Positions 8,155-16,267 of a stretch of DNA of 64,000 nt are shown piece by piece. The DNA lies in NCBI GenBank assembly GCA_035540375.1, contig DATLGO010000087.1, positions 1 to 64,000 of the forward strand, written 5' to 3'. Numbering within the stretch: position 1 is the stretch's first letter; the number at the start of each line of letters is the position of its first letter. The stretch is from Candidatus Thermoplasmatota archaeon (GTDB taxonomy: Archaea; Thermoplasmatota; SW-10-69-26; JACQPN01; JAJPHT01). The position numbers were made by a program, and so were the translations under genes. Under the pieces are notes generated by a model. The model ran no database searches and had not been told where the DNA came from. It saw nothing but the letters and a program-made list of their open reading frames with translations.

Positions 8155-8351
8155 CGCTTCGGGACGTCCCGGATCGGCGTCATGGGCGGGGCACCGTCCG
8201 TGGACCCTCGCGCGCTCGCCACCAGAGCCTCGTCCTGCAGTCGATCGACGCGGATCGCGAGATTCCGGCGCATCGTTCCGTGGCGGTCGAGGTGGTCGGC
8301 GTCGCCCTCGTTGAGGATGGGGATCTCGTGATCCGTGCGCGGGATCGGCAC
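8151..8351 (-). CDS. Hypothetical 66-aa protein
   Basis: A short frame with a GTG start, ending tail-to-tail with the Lrp-type regulator (4-nt overlap of stop codons). The product is hydrophilic and charged (HEIPILNEGDADHLDRHGTMRRN) with no domain I recognise. It sits beside the duplication scar, so it may be a leftover of the duplicated segment. Confidence 0.3.
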   Translation of the reverse strand: MPIPRTDHEIPILNEGDADHLDRHGTMRRNLAIRVDRLQDEALVASARGSTDGAPPMTPIRDVPKR

Positions 8352-8415
8352 CCTCGCCCCTGTCGGCCGCGACGTGTAGAGTGTACGCGGCCATGTGGCC
8401 CGTCCGCGGTCCCTA

Positions 8416-8621
8416 TCAGATCTCCACCACGACCTCGCCCTTCGCCGCGTTCGCGTACGTCCGTCCCTTGAACGTCCGCATGTCGCCCGCGAGGCCCGCG
8501 AAGCGATCGAGGCTTTTCTCCTGCGTGTGGATGGGGACGAGCATCCCGGGCGAGGCGTTGCGGATGAGCTTCAGGATGTCCTGCGCGCCGCCGTGGCCGC
8601 TGACGTGCGTCGTGCCCGTCT
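8416..8621 (-). pseudogene. 3'-end remnant of the RNase J gene
   Basis: Positions 8414-8621 match 13704-13911, the 3' end of the intact RNase J gene, in the same orientation with no gaps and about six mismatches. The fragment would encode the last 67-68 residues (HVSGHGG motif through VVVEI) followed by a stop, but has no start or N-terminal catalytic part. Similarity stops within two bases of the stop codon on one side and at 8621 on the other. There the sequence switches abruptly to a copy of the kelch gene's 3' end. Confidence 0.85.
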
Positions 8622-8785
8622 CGCTCCGAGCGTCTTCCGTCTGGCGTCACGGGTTCCACAACGAAGTTGAGTTCGCGTTCCCGAGCAAACTCTACCTCCC
8701 CGGTTCCTACTGGAAGGGTGCGTCAACGTCGTGGTGGCAAAACCAGGGCACGGCGTCCCGGCCGCACTCGATCGCGGCTCCATGA
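8621..8785 (+). pseudogene. 3'-end remnant of the kelch/FN3/Ig protein gene
   Basis: The terminal 55 codons of the gene ending at 5351 recur here, ending in STSWWQNQ and a stop at 8783-8785. A one-base deletion near 8655 breaks the original frame, and nothing upstream belongs to the gene: the sequence passes directly from the RNase J fragment into this one at 8621. It is a truncated pseudogene fragment, not an independent gene. Confidence 0.85.
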
Positions 8786-8977
8786 TGGTGGTCAGAGTCA
8801 AGAAAGCGAAGGGTGGCCCCGTCCTCGAGCAGGCCCCGCGGGAGGGCGATACATCTCCCGTGGCTGGCGAGCGTCGAGGACGGAGGACCGGGGGCGCAAA
8901 GCAGGCTTCGCGCCGAACCCCTCGTCCATGGAGAATACGCGGCGGGAGATAAGCTGGTTCTGCCTTCTCTAGCCGGC
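8621..8977 (+). repeat. Copy 2 of the direct repeat at 5186-5544
   Basis: Same content and orientation as copy 1, with the kelch 3' end followed by about 190 nt of non-coding flank. The hairpin CGCGGGAG-10 nt-CTCCCGTG is unchanged at 8837-8862. Similarity ends at about 8977 (TAGCCGGC) and flanks beyond it are unrelated to those of copy 1. Confidence 0.85.
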
Positions 8978-9210
8978 AGGTTTTCGCCTGTTTTTCGTAC
9001 GGGGCCGTTCCCGTCAGGTTTTCCGCGGCCTTTTCTCCTCCAGAAGTTGAATCGATCCCAACCCATGTCACCAAGTCAGTTGACCACGCGGGCCTTGCGC
9101 TCCATTTCCCACGCTGTGCGAGACCTCGAATTCACGCCGTCGCCCCGCGGCCGTCGACCGGCTTGTACAAGAATCGCCCAGGATCGCGCGATCGGCTCTT
9201 CGGCCAAGGC
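8786..9210. other. Non-coding stretch: repeat copy, then unassigned sequence
   Basis: The first 190 nt are the flank part of repeat copy 2. From about 8978 to 9210, between the repeat and the 3' end of the small wHTH gene, I see no gene, RNA or clear terminator. Frames on both strands here are short and lack start signals. Confidence 0.5.
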
Positions 9211-9492
9211 TCAAAACCGTTCGTCGCCCACGAATTCCCGAAGGGTGCCGACGAAGGCATCGTAGGTCCGCATGCCTTTCGGGGTCATGGCGATCCTTTC
9301 GACTCCTTCCGCGTCTCGCGAGACCGCAATGAGGTCCTTGGAAATCATCCAATCAAGATACTTCTTGTAGACGCGATAGTTGAGCCGGACCGCCAACTGG
9401 AGGTCCGTCTTCCGGTAGACGCGCTGGTCACGCCAGAGCCGTTCGAGAAACCGGGCCACGACATACAGGTCGGGACGTTCGAGGTCGGCCAT
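9211..9492 (-). CDS. Small winged-helix protein, last gene of the ABC operon
   Basis: A 93-aa protein that is essentially one winged helix. Helices run through VVARFLERLWRDQRVYRKTDLQLAVRLNYRVYKKYLDWM, followed by a wing and MTPKG (strand and turn typical of archaeal single-domain wHTH proteins). ATG at 9492 (MADLERPDLY) is 12 nt after the stop of the membrane protein upstream, so it is probably cotranscribed. It may autoregulate the exporter-like operon; this is inferred from position only. Confidence 0.75.
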   Translation of the reverse strand: MADLERPDLYVVARFLERLWRDQRVYRKTDLQLAVRLNYRVYKKYLDWMISKDLIAVSRDAEGVERIAMTPKGMRTYDAFVGTLREFVGDERF

Positions 9493-9503
9493 CGGTGTCC
9501 GCC

Positions 9504-10526
9504 TCAGGACTCGATCTGCGCCATGAGCTCCTCTTCTCGACGGCGCAGTCGGGCCACTCGTTTTCTCCAATCGCTGAGCTCGCGGTCCAGGGCGCGGAAT
9601 TCACGCAGCCAGATGCCCGTGAGGCCGAGGAGGAGGACGGCGGCACCCGCGACGAAGGCCCATCGCGCCCACGGCGCTCCGCCGACGGTGTCTCCCACTT
9701 GCCACGCCCAGGGAAGCAAGAGGGGGTACCAGAGGAAGATCCCGAGGAACCCCGCCATGAGGAGATATCGGCGCGTCCGGACGAGCCACGCCTCCGTGCG
9801 GATCGCGAAATGGTAGAGGGCTTCGGCCGTGGTCTCCTCAGGGGTCACCACGGATGGCTCGCGAGCTCGTCGCTCCTTCGTCCAAAGGGTGAAGCCGATG
9901 AAAGCGACGATCGCGCCGAGGGCCGCGAGGGCGGGCAGCACGGCGGAAAAGGGCGAATCGAAGAGCGCGCTCGAAACGAATTGCGCGCGCGCCTCCGGTC
10001 GGTTGGCGCGCCAGTCTCCCGAAGCAGGCCATTCGAAGACGGCGTAGAGACCGGGGCATCGCGGGTCCGCGTAAAAGGAATCGACGGCCTCCCCGGCAAG
10101 GAGGCGCGCGGGGGGATTGATGATGTCCTCGACGGGTGCGCGGAACTCGTGTTCGCGCATGCCGCGGATGACCGGCGCTTCCGGGCTCACGGGCCGACCC
10201 TGGACAAGGTCGAGGTAGGCCCAGCAATCGAGGAAATACGCGTCGCCCGGGCTCACGGGGAAGCGGTACGTGGCCTCGACGTAGCTGTCGTGGGGGATCG
10301 AGTAATGGCCCACGAGGCCGAGGGTGACACGCGCCGTTTCATTGACGACGGTCTCGTTCCCGATCGACTCGAAGGGCATCTCGCGCGCGGAGCTGGCGAG
10401 GAGGCCCAAGAGGAACAGGCTGGTCCCCAAAAGGACCAGGCCAGCAAGAGCGATCGGCGCGGCAGTGCCCTGATGGACCGCAGTCGATGAATCTCCTCGA
10501 AGTTGCGTCAAGGGATCACGGGACAT
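9504..10526 (-). CDS. Membrane protein with ectodomain and coiled-coil tail
   Basis: 340 residues, family not recognised. One transmembrane helix lies near residues 24-47 and an extracytoplasmic domain of about 150 residues follows, then a helix near 195-215, a cytoplasmic stretch and two more hydrophobic segments near 255-310. A charged heptad-like tail (DRELSDWRKRVARLRRREEEL) ends the protein. The ectodomain pattern (YRFP-x4-GD-Y-L-C, later SPEAPVIRG, later a C and GDWRANRP) is shared with the product of 10625-11242, so the two are paralogous in this part. Gene order after an ABC ATPase and permease suggests an accessory subunit of that transporter. Confidence 0.75.
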   Translation of the reverse strand: MSRDPLTQLRGDSSTAVHQGTAAPIALAGLVLLGTSLFLLGLLASSAREMPFESIGNETVVNETARVTLGLVGHYSIPHDSYVEATYRFPVSPGDAYFLDCWAYLDLVQGRPVSPEAPVIRGMREHEFRAPVEDIINPPARLLAGEAVDSFYADPRCPGLYAVFEWPASGDWRANRPEARAQFVSSALFDSPFSAVLPALAALGAIVAFIGFTLWTKERRAREPSVVTPEETTAEALYHFAIRTEAWLVRTRRYLLMAGFLGIFLWYPLLLPWAWQVGDTVGGAPWARWAFVAGAAVLLLGLTGIWLREFRALDRELSDWRKRVARLRRREEELMAQIES

Positions 10527-10624
10527 GCTTGCGCGGAAAGCGACCGCGGCGTCATTTCAGCTTTTCGAACCCTACCACGGCCGATGGCTCGGCCATCCCC
10601 GGACGAAACGCCCGTCGTCACGTG
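10527..10624. other. Intergenic gap with a small hairpin inside the ABC operon
   Basis: The only sizeable gap in this gene string. It contains a perfect inverted repeat GATGGC-TCG-GCCATC at 10583-10597 and, nearer the downstream gene, an A-rich stretch (minus-strand CGAAAAGCTGAAATG). It could hold an internal promoter or an attenuating hairpin; the sequence does not decide. Confidence 0.3.
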
Positions 10625-11242
10625 TTACCGTCCCGAAGGGCCGCGGCGTTCGCGCCGTTGGATCATCAAGCCCGAGAGCGCGGCGAGGATTCCCGTGGTC
10701 CCGACAGAAATGAGGACCATCGGAAGCCACCCCTCCATTTCGGGGTTCTGGACGAGTTCGGTCACGGCGCTCGGCGGATTCGATCGCCAGTCGCCTCGGT
10801 CGCTCCAAGTCAGGATGACGTAGACGTCACTCGCGCAATGTCCGTCGGATGCGCGCGATGGGAGCGTGCCGGCCTTGACGTGGAACATCCCTTCCGTGAC
10901 GCCGCGCAAGACTGTCGCGCTCGGACTGAGGGGCGTCCCGGCGAGGAAGCGCTGGTGGTCGTCGCATCCGAGAACGTAGACGTCTCCCGAGCGGTTCGGG
11001 AACCGGTACATCCCCATGATGGTGCCGCTGTCGAGGACGTCGATGCCGTGTGGGACGGCGTACGTCCGCGACGCCGTTCCGTCGCGCGCCGTCGGGGCGC
11101 CCACGGGGACGAAGTCGTTCCGGTCGACGTCGGCGCTCGCAAGGGCATACGAGAAGCCGCTGATCGCGAGCAGGACGACGCCGACCATGAGGACGTGTCG
11201 TCCGCGCGCCGAGGGTTTGACTGGGCTGAGATGAGCTTTCAT
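10625..11242 (-). CDS. Membrane protein with single ectodomain, ABC-linked
   Basis: 205 residues. One N-terminal transmembrane helix (VLMVGVVLLAISGFSYALA), an extracytoplasmic domain of about 125 residues, and a C-terminal helix (LPMVLISVGTTGILAALSGLM) with a short basic tail. The ectodomain resembles that of the next gene: YRFPNRSGDVYVLGC, then LSPSATVLRG, then a second Cys and GDWRSNPPSA. The two conserved cysteines could form a disulfide. Its ATG overlaps the ABC ATPase stop by 4 nt. Function is unknown; a substrate-capture or stabilising subunit is plausible. Confidence 0.75.
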   Translation of the reverse strand: MKAHLSPVKPSARGRHVLMVGVVLLAISGFSYALASADVDRNDFVPVGAPTARDGTASRTYAVPHGIDVLDSGTIMGMYRFPNRSGDVYVLGCDDHQRFLAGTPLSPSATVLRGVTEGMFHVKAGTLPSRASDGHCASDVYVILTWSDRGDWRSNPPSAVTELVQNPEMEGWLPMVLISVGTTGILAALSGLMIQRRERRGPSGR

Positions 11243-12006
11243 GCGTTTTCCTCCTGACGGGTCGGTTGTGGAGTTTCAGATCCGGTGCCTTCGAGAAGCT
11301 TGATGAGGGCGGCCTCGAACGCGCGCGGGTCGCTCCCGAGCGTCGCGGCCGGGCCGCTGTAGGTGAGGCGACCCCGCGCGACGATGGCGATGTTCGCGCA
11401 GAGTTCGTGGACTTCGGTCGCGTCGTGGCTCGACAGGAAGACGGTCACATCCTGCTCCCGCGCGAGCCGCCGAAGAAGCTCCCAGGTTTCGCGCTTGGAG
11501 GGCAGATCGAGTCCCCGCGTGGGCTCGTCGAGGAACAGGACTCGAGGGCGGGAGAGCAGGGCGCGCGCGAGATCGACCCGCCGCTTCATGCCCGTGCTGT
11601 AGGAGGCGATGGCGCGATGGCGGAAGCGGGGGTCGAGCCGCACCGCGTCGAGAGCCTCGCGAACGGCGTCCTCCGCGCGAGGCATGCCGCGGATGCGGGC
11701 GAAGTATCCGAGATATTCCCGGCCGGTCCACGACGGCCGGCTGTCGGCCCCTTCGTCGCCCACGAGTCCGATGATCTCGCGGATGGCGAGCGGCTCGCTG
11801 ACAATGTCGTGACCCGCGACCGTCGCGTGGCCCGCGGTGGGGCGGATGAGGGTCGTGAGCATTTTGATGGTCGTGCTCTTCCCGGCTCCGTTCAGCCCGA
11901 GATAGCCGTAGATCGTGCCGGTGGGAACCGCGAGGTTCACGCCGTCGACGGCGACGAATTCGCCGTATCGGCGCGTCAGGTTCTGTGTTTCGATGGCGTA
12001 TTTCAT
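11239..12006 (-). CDS. ABC transporter ATP-binding protein
   Basis: A 255-aa nucleotide-binding subunit that would couple ATP hydrolysis to the neighbouring permease at the cytoplasmic membrane face. Walker A is GLNGAGKST (37-45), the signature is the less common YSTGM (136-140), Walker B is VLFLDE (156-161) with the D-loop at RGLD, and the H-loop is SSHD. Full family length. The closest class is the CcmA/NatA-type exporter ATPase (multidrug, sodium or polysaccharide exporters). It lies 9 nt downstream of the permease gene and overlaps the following gene. Confidence 0.93.
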   Translation of the reverse strand: MKYAIETQNLTRRYGEFVAVDGVNLAVPTGTIYGYLGLNGAGKSTTIKMLTTLIRPTAGHATVAGHDIVSEPLAIREIIGLVGDEGADSRPSWTGREYLGYFARIRGMPRAEDAVREALDAVRLDPRFRHRAIASYSTGMKRRVDLARALLSRPRVLFLDEPTRGLDLPSKRETWELLRRLAREQDVTVFLSSHDATEVHELCANIAIVARGRLTYSGPAATLGSDPRAFEAALIKLLEGTGSETPQPTRQEENA

Positions 12007-12015
12007 GGGATCATC

Positions 12016-13512
12016 TCACGAGATGCGTAGGCGTCGGACGAAGGCGAAGGCGGCCAACGCGAGGGGCGCGGGCAAGGAGGCGATGAGCAAATGCTCGGAC
12101 GCATCCGAGACCGCGGCGTGGATCGGGATTTCGGCGTGCGCATGACGCGTCTTGTTCTCGCCGGCGACATCGTACTTCGCGTGGATGTGGGCGACGTAGA
12201 AGTTCTTGGAAAATCCGTGCGGGTCGCCCGGATTCACCGTCAGGGGGAGGCGCAAGACGACGCCTTCGATGGGGCCGTTCACGATGGCGCCAGGGAGCGG
12301 TGCCGTCTCGTTGCGCGCGACCTGCTCAAACGTGAAGTTCCGCGACAGGTACGTTCCGTTGTCCCGTCCCGCGGGAATCGTGATCTCCACGGTGAGGTTC
12401 GTGACCGGAATGGATGGATCGACGGGAAGCAGGAGGACGAGGTGACGCTCGTTGTCCTCGTTGACCGCGAGGGGATCATCGGCCGTCTCGAGGTGGGGGT
12501 TCAGGAAATCCAGCTCGAGAGGGCTCGCTCCGGGTTCCCCGAGGGAAGCGAGGATGTTCACGGGACGCGCCCCGGGGATGTGGACCTGGGGCGCGCTCGG
12601 CTCCGCGATTCGGTACTCGTCGTTGGCGGCGGCCGCGGGAGCGAGGACGATCGCGGCGACGACCAGGGTTGTCAACCCTTTGTGGCGCGGCGATGCCTCC
12701 CAATCTTCGGGACCTTGACCGCGAAGGTAGACCCATGCCGAGAGGAGGGTGAAGCCGAGGGTGGTGACGGCGAGGGCGACGATGGCCTTCGCGGGGTCGA
12801 CCGGTGCTAGGCCTCCGCTGGCCTCGCTCGATACGGCGTCAAGGAGGTTGGGGTGGGGGAAGAGGTGCAGGATCGCAAGGAGCGTTCGGTTCGGGGCCGG
12901 ATCCTGGAGCACCTGAGCCATGAAGACACCGCTCATCACCGACACGACCGCAATCGAAACCGCGAGGCCGACGGGCGCGGCGAGCGAGCGTCCGGTGAAG
13001 ACGATGCCGAGGAACGTGCCGATGGCGGTGTAGGCGAGGATGAGCCCGATCGCGATGGGGACGAAGTCCTGGAAGATCTCCCCGCCCGCGCCGAGATGCC
13101 AAGCGATGACGGCAAGAATGGGCGCCGTCGTGACGAGGTACAAGACCCCGACGCTCGCCGTCACCAGAATGTTGGCCGCGAACCATCGGGATTGGGTGAT
13201 CGGCGCCGTATAGAGGCTGTGCGTGAGGCGGGACGCGCGCGGAGCCGACATGCGGGCGGCGGCGAAGGGCGCGACGAAGGCCGGGACGACGAGAAACGCG
13301 ACGACGCCGAAAGCGCGCAGCAGTTCGGGTGCGATGGCGACGGCGAGGAATCCGATGAAGGCCGTGGCCGCGGCGGCCCCCGCGAGCGCGAATCGTCCCC
13401 GGGGGAGGCCCCGCATCTCCTCTCGGTAGATCCTCCAAACGGTCGCCCTCGCGGATCGAGGCGATTGCCATGACGGGCGGGGGCTCGCGCGCAAGTTCGG
13501 CGGCGGTGTCAT
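12016..13512 (-). CDS. ABC transporter permease with C-terminal ectodomain
   Basis: A 498-aa membrane subunit. About six hydrophobic helices occupy residues 35-290 (for example FGVVAFLVVPAFVAPFAAA and IAIGLILAYTAIGTFLGIVF). A further hydrophobic segment at about 285-300 ends in LAPAAAA, an extracytoplasmic domain of about 160 residues with NETA/NGT glycosylation-like sites follows, and a final helix sits at the C-terminus. The N-terminal half fits ABC-2-type exporter permeases. ATG at 13512 is preferred; an in-frame start at 13539 adds 9 residues. It is the first gene of a five-gene minus-strand string. Confidence 0.85.
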   Translation of the reverse strand: MTPPPNLRASPRPSWQSPRSARATVWRIYREEMRGLPRGRFALAGAAAATAFIGFLAVAIAPELLRAFGVVAFLVVPAFVAPFAAARMSAPRASRLTHSLYTAPITQSRWFAANILVTASVGVLYLVTTAPILAVIAWHLGAGGEIFQDFVPIAIGLILAYTAIGTFLGIVFTGRSLAAPVGLAVSIAVVSVMSGVFMAQVLQDPAPNRTLLAILHLFPHPNLLDAVSSEASGGLAPVDPAKAIVALAVTTLGFTLLSAWVYLRGQGPEDWEASPRHKGLTTLVVAAIVLAPAAAANDEYRIAEPSAPQVHIPGARPVNILASLGEPGASPLELDFLNPHLETADDPLAVNEDNERHLVLLLPVDPSIPVTNLTVEITIPAGRDNGTYLSRNFTFEQVARNETAPLPGAIVNGPIEGVVLRLPLTVNPGDPHGFSKNFYVAHIHAKYDVAGENKTRHAHAEIPIHAAVSDASEHLLIASLPAPLALAAFAFVRRLRIS

Positions 13513-13556
13513 CGAGACGTCATGGCGCGACGTGGGCAACAGGGTAACGCCACAGC

Positions 13557-13576
13557 GATACGTACCGAGGATACGT
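13557..13576 (-). promoter_or_regulatory. Direct repeat GATACGT x2 upstream of the ABC operon
   Basis: GATACGT occurs twice, at 13557-13563 and 13570-13576 (13-nt period), 45-65 nt upstream of the permease start. Tandem heptamers near the expected TATA/BRE position suggest a regulator site. No clear TATA box is visible, so the promoter itself is not located. Confidence 0.3.
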
Positions 13577-13705
13577 CGAATCCGCCCCGTCCAGCTTGCG
13601 GGCGAGTACCACCGGGTTTGCCTCCGCCGGGCCCGTCATGCGAGGGTCCGCCGCGTGGCCACGCCCTCGCGCAGCCGCCCGCCGCGGCACGACGCCGGTC
13701 GCGTA

Positions 13706-15367
13706 TCAGACCTCGACCACGACTTCGCCCTTCGCCGCGTTCGCGTACGTCCGCCCCTTGAACGTCCGCACGTCGCCCGCGAGGCCCGCGAAACGATCGA
13801 GGCTTTTCTCCTGCGTGTGGATGGGGACGAGCATCCCGGGCGAGGCGTTGCGGATGAGCTTCAGGATGTCCTGCGCGCCGCCGTGGCCGCTGACGTGCGT
13901 CGTGCCCGTCTTCGCGACGAGGACGTCGGCGTCGGCCTTCGAGGCCTTCACGTTGTGCTCCATCCCGAAGCGCGCGAGCCAGTTGCGCTGCCGCGCGAGA
14001 TCCATCGCCATCTCGTCCGAGTAGGGCTCGGTCGAGCAGCGGATCCAGCGCGATCCCGCGGGCGGCGCGAGGTCGAAGAGCTCGTTCGAGGCCCAGAACG
14101 AGAGGTGCACGATGTAGCGGTCGGGGTTGTCGAGCACGTCGAAGGCGCGCTTCGCGTTCAAGAAGTGGTGGAGGCCGAGCGAGAGGTAGCCTTCGTCGCG
14201 GTCCTTCCACGCCTTCTTCATGTCGGCGCTGCGGTCGCCCCAGTCCGCGAGGTAGCCGGCCTCGTGCTTCTCGTAGTCGCCGGGCTCGTCAAGCATCGAC
14301 TTCTTGCGGCGAAGGTACACGCCGACGTTGTCGTAATTCTCGACGCTTCGCGAGGGGAATCCTGGCACTGTTTCGAGACGCTTCAGGAGATACGCGGTGC
14401 GCGGGTCCACGAGGAGTTGGCGCCCCGTCGCGCTCGCGACGCGCTGGAGCGTGTCGAAGCGGGTCGTATCCTTCCATGCGAACTCCGCGACGACGAGTCC
14501 CTTCGCCTCCTGCGCGAGCTCCGTCACGCCGCGCTCGACGCCTTCCTCGTTGTCGGCTGCGTCGTGGTCGATGCGCGTGCCTTCGCAGAGCATCACGTCC
14601 GGCTCGAGGCTCTCGGTGGCCTTGAGGAGCGCGCTCGTGCGGTCCATCAGGCGGCCATGGAAGCGGATGTCGCCGCTGTAGAAAATGCGCTTCCCCGAAG
14701 GGGTCTTGACGAAGAAGGCACACGCACCGGGGACGGAGTGGTCGACGGGGATCGGGACGACGCTGAAAGGACCGACGTGGTGGACCTCCTGCTCGGCGAG
14801 CGTGCGGATGTCGCGGACCCCGTCAGTCGTGTCGACCGTCGGTCGATCGGGGAACGTCGCGCCCTTCCCGCTCGTGCCGAGCTCGCGCCGGCGAACGGTG
14901 GAGATCTCGCTCTCGATGTCCGTCCCGTTCACGTCCTGGATGGCGTCGATCATGCCCTTCGTGACGGGCGAGCAGTAGACGGGGATCTGCGGGTCGACGA
15001 ACGAGAGGTCCTGGAAGTGGTCGACGTGCGCGTGCGTCACGAGGATGCCGTGCACGAAGTTGCGCCCGCCGTTGCGGCGGCGCCACGCGTCGGCGCTCTC
15101 GGGGAGGTCCTTGTCGGTCGCGGCGCGCGCGACCGTGAGCATGTCCTCGCGGTAGATCCCGTCGACGTCGGGGAGGAGATCGAGGCGCAGAAGGTCGCGG
15201 AGGATCGCGTTCGCGCGGGGCCTGAGGAACTCCTCGAAGTAGTTCCCGCGCGCGCCGATGCTCATGCCGAAGTCGAGCAGGATCCGGTCGTCGCCCTCCT
15301 CGACGAGGAATTTGTTGCCGCCAATCTCGTTGACGCCGCCGTAGAGCGTGATGCGCGTCTTCGTCAT
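13706..15367 (-). CDS. rnj: RNase J-family metallo-beta-lactamase/beta-CASP ribonuclease
   Basis: A 553-aa zinc-dependent RNase. The N-terminus TLYGGVNEIGGNKFLVE is the typical RNase J opening. Metal ligands include THAHVDH (111-117), H210 in VDHSVPG and D233 in SGDIRFHG. The beta-CASP part runs through the middle and the C-terminus has HVSGHGG (491-497) and IHTQ (H517). Archaeal RNase J enzymes are 5'-3' exoribonucleases or endonucleases acting in RNA turnover. Its ATG overlaps the HAD phosphatase stop (ATGA), placing it at the end of the CARF/PIN operon. A fragment of its 3' end is duplicated at 8414-8621. Confidence 0.92.
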   Translation of the reverse strand: MTKTRITLYGGVNEIGGNKFLVEEGDDRILLDFGMSIGARGNYFEEFLRPRANAILRDLLRLDLLPDVDGIYREDMLTVARAATDKDLPESADAWRRRNGGRNFVHGILVTHAHVDHFQDLSFVDPQIPVYCSPVTKGMIDAIQDVNGTDIESEISTVRRRELGTSGKGATFPDRPTVDTTDGVRDIRTLAEQEVHHVGPFSVVPIPVDHSVPGACAFFVKTPSGKRIFYSGDIRFHGRLMDRTSALLKATESLEPDVMLCEGTRIDHDAADNEEGVERGVTELAQEAKGLVVAEFAWKDTTRFDTLQRVASATGRQLLVDPRTAYLLKRLETVPGFPSRSVENYDNVGVYLRRKKSMLDEPGDYEKHEAGYLADWGDRSADMKKAWKDRDEGYLSLGLHHFLNAKRAFDVLDNPDRYIVHLSFWASNELFDLAPPAGSRWIRCSTEPYSDEMAMDLARQRNWLARFGMEHNVKASKADADVLVAKTGTTHVSGHGGAQDILKLIRNASPGMLVPIHTQEKSLDRFAGLAGDVRTFKGRTYANAAKGEVVVEV

Positions 15368-16209
15368 GGTGCTTCCCCCGGGGTCGTCGGGGCCGTCGCG
15401 GCGGCCACGGGCAGAGCGACGCCACCGGACCGTAAATCCATTTGCCTTCGCGGGACCCGATCAGGGACGAGCGCGAGGAGGTCGTCGAGCTGACGGATCT
15501 CGCGATCCGCCCGGTGCGCGGGGTGATCGCTCGCGAAATCGGGCTGAAGACCGTACGTTGCGAGGGCCGTGCGGCAGCCGAGCGCCTTCGCGGGCCCGAC
15601 GTCGCGGCGCGGGTTGTCGCCGACCATGAGAAGCGCGCTCGCCGGGAGGTTGAGGCGCGCGAGGGCTCGTTCGAAGGGGCGGCTGTCGACCTTGCCGCGG
15701 GGCGTGTCCTCGACGGTGATGACGTCCTCGAAGAAGGCGCGCAGCCGCGACGCCTGGAGGCGCTTGAGCGCGCGGTGGCGCGGCGCGTCGGTGATGAGCG
15801 CGAGCCGGTAACCGCGTCGGCTCAATTCGAGAAGCGTGCGATGCGCGCGCGGATACGGCCGGGCCTCGGCCTCCTCGGCCGCGTCGAACGCATGCCTTCC
15901 CAGGATGACGAGCGACGGGTCGACGGTCCCGTAGGCGTCGAGGAGGAACAGGTCCACGACGTCGTCGCGGTCGATGCCCTGCTCGAGGGCCAGCCGCATC
16001 ATCGTCCGCGCCGCGACGGGAGGGTCGAGGTCGAGTCCAGCGTCGGCGAGCGCCCACGCGGCCGCTTCGCAGGCGCGTTCCTTGAGGCGGAGGATGTCGA
16101 CGAGCGTGCAGTCGAGGTCGAACGCGACGGCCTCGACCCCGTCGAAGGGCGCGGCGCCTCGCGGCTTCCAGGCGTCGTCGAGGTCGTCGTCGGCGAGGGT
16201 GGATCCCAT
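15364..16209 (-). CDS. HAD-superfamily phosphatase
   Basis: A 281-aa hydrolase with all four HAD motifs: I FDLDCTLVD (nucleophile and acid aspartates), II LITDAP (Thr), III the Lys in TPRGKVDSRPF, and IV GDNPRRD. A helical cap lies between motifs I and II. The last 40 residues (from RQMDLRSGG) look disordered. ATG at 16209 is preceded by a GGGGTG ribosome-site-like sequence; the longer frame overlaps the PIN gene. Substrate unknown. It lies 58 nt after the PIN gene and overlaps RNase J, so it might process phosphorylated RNA ends or nucleotide products (inference). Confidence 0.85.
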   Translation of the reverse strand: MGSTLADDDLDDAWKPRGAAPFDGVEAVAFDLDCTLVDILRLKERACEAAAWALADAGLDLDPPVAARTMMRLALEQGIDRDDVVDLFLLDAYGTVDPSLVILGRHAFDAAEEAEARPYPRAHRTLLELSRRGYRLALITDAPRHRALKRLQASRLRAFFEDVITVEDTPRGKVDSRPFERALARLNLPASALLMVGDNPRRDVGPAKALGCRTALATYGLQPDFASDHPAHRADREIRQLDDLLALVPDRVPRRQMDLRSGGVALPVAAATAPTTPGEAP

Positions 16210-16267
16210 CACACCCCGATTGGAGCCCGAACGGGATCGGCCCTCTTTCAGATCGTTCGATGCCGAC

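Noticed and set aside
8571-9074. 167-aa minus-strand frame across repeat copy 2
   Set aside because: Crosses the duplication junction and both remnants; partial similarity to a frame in copy 1 simply reflects the DNA repeat.
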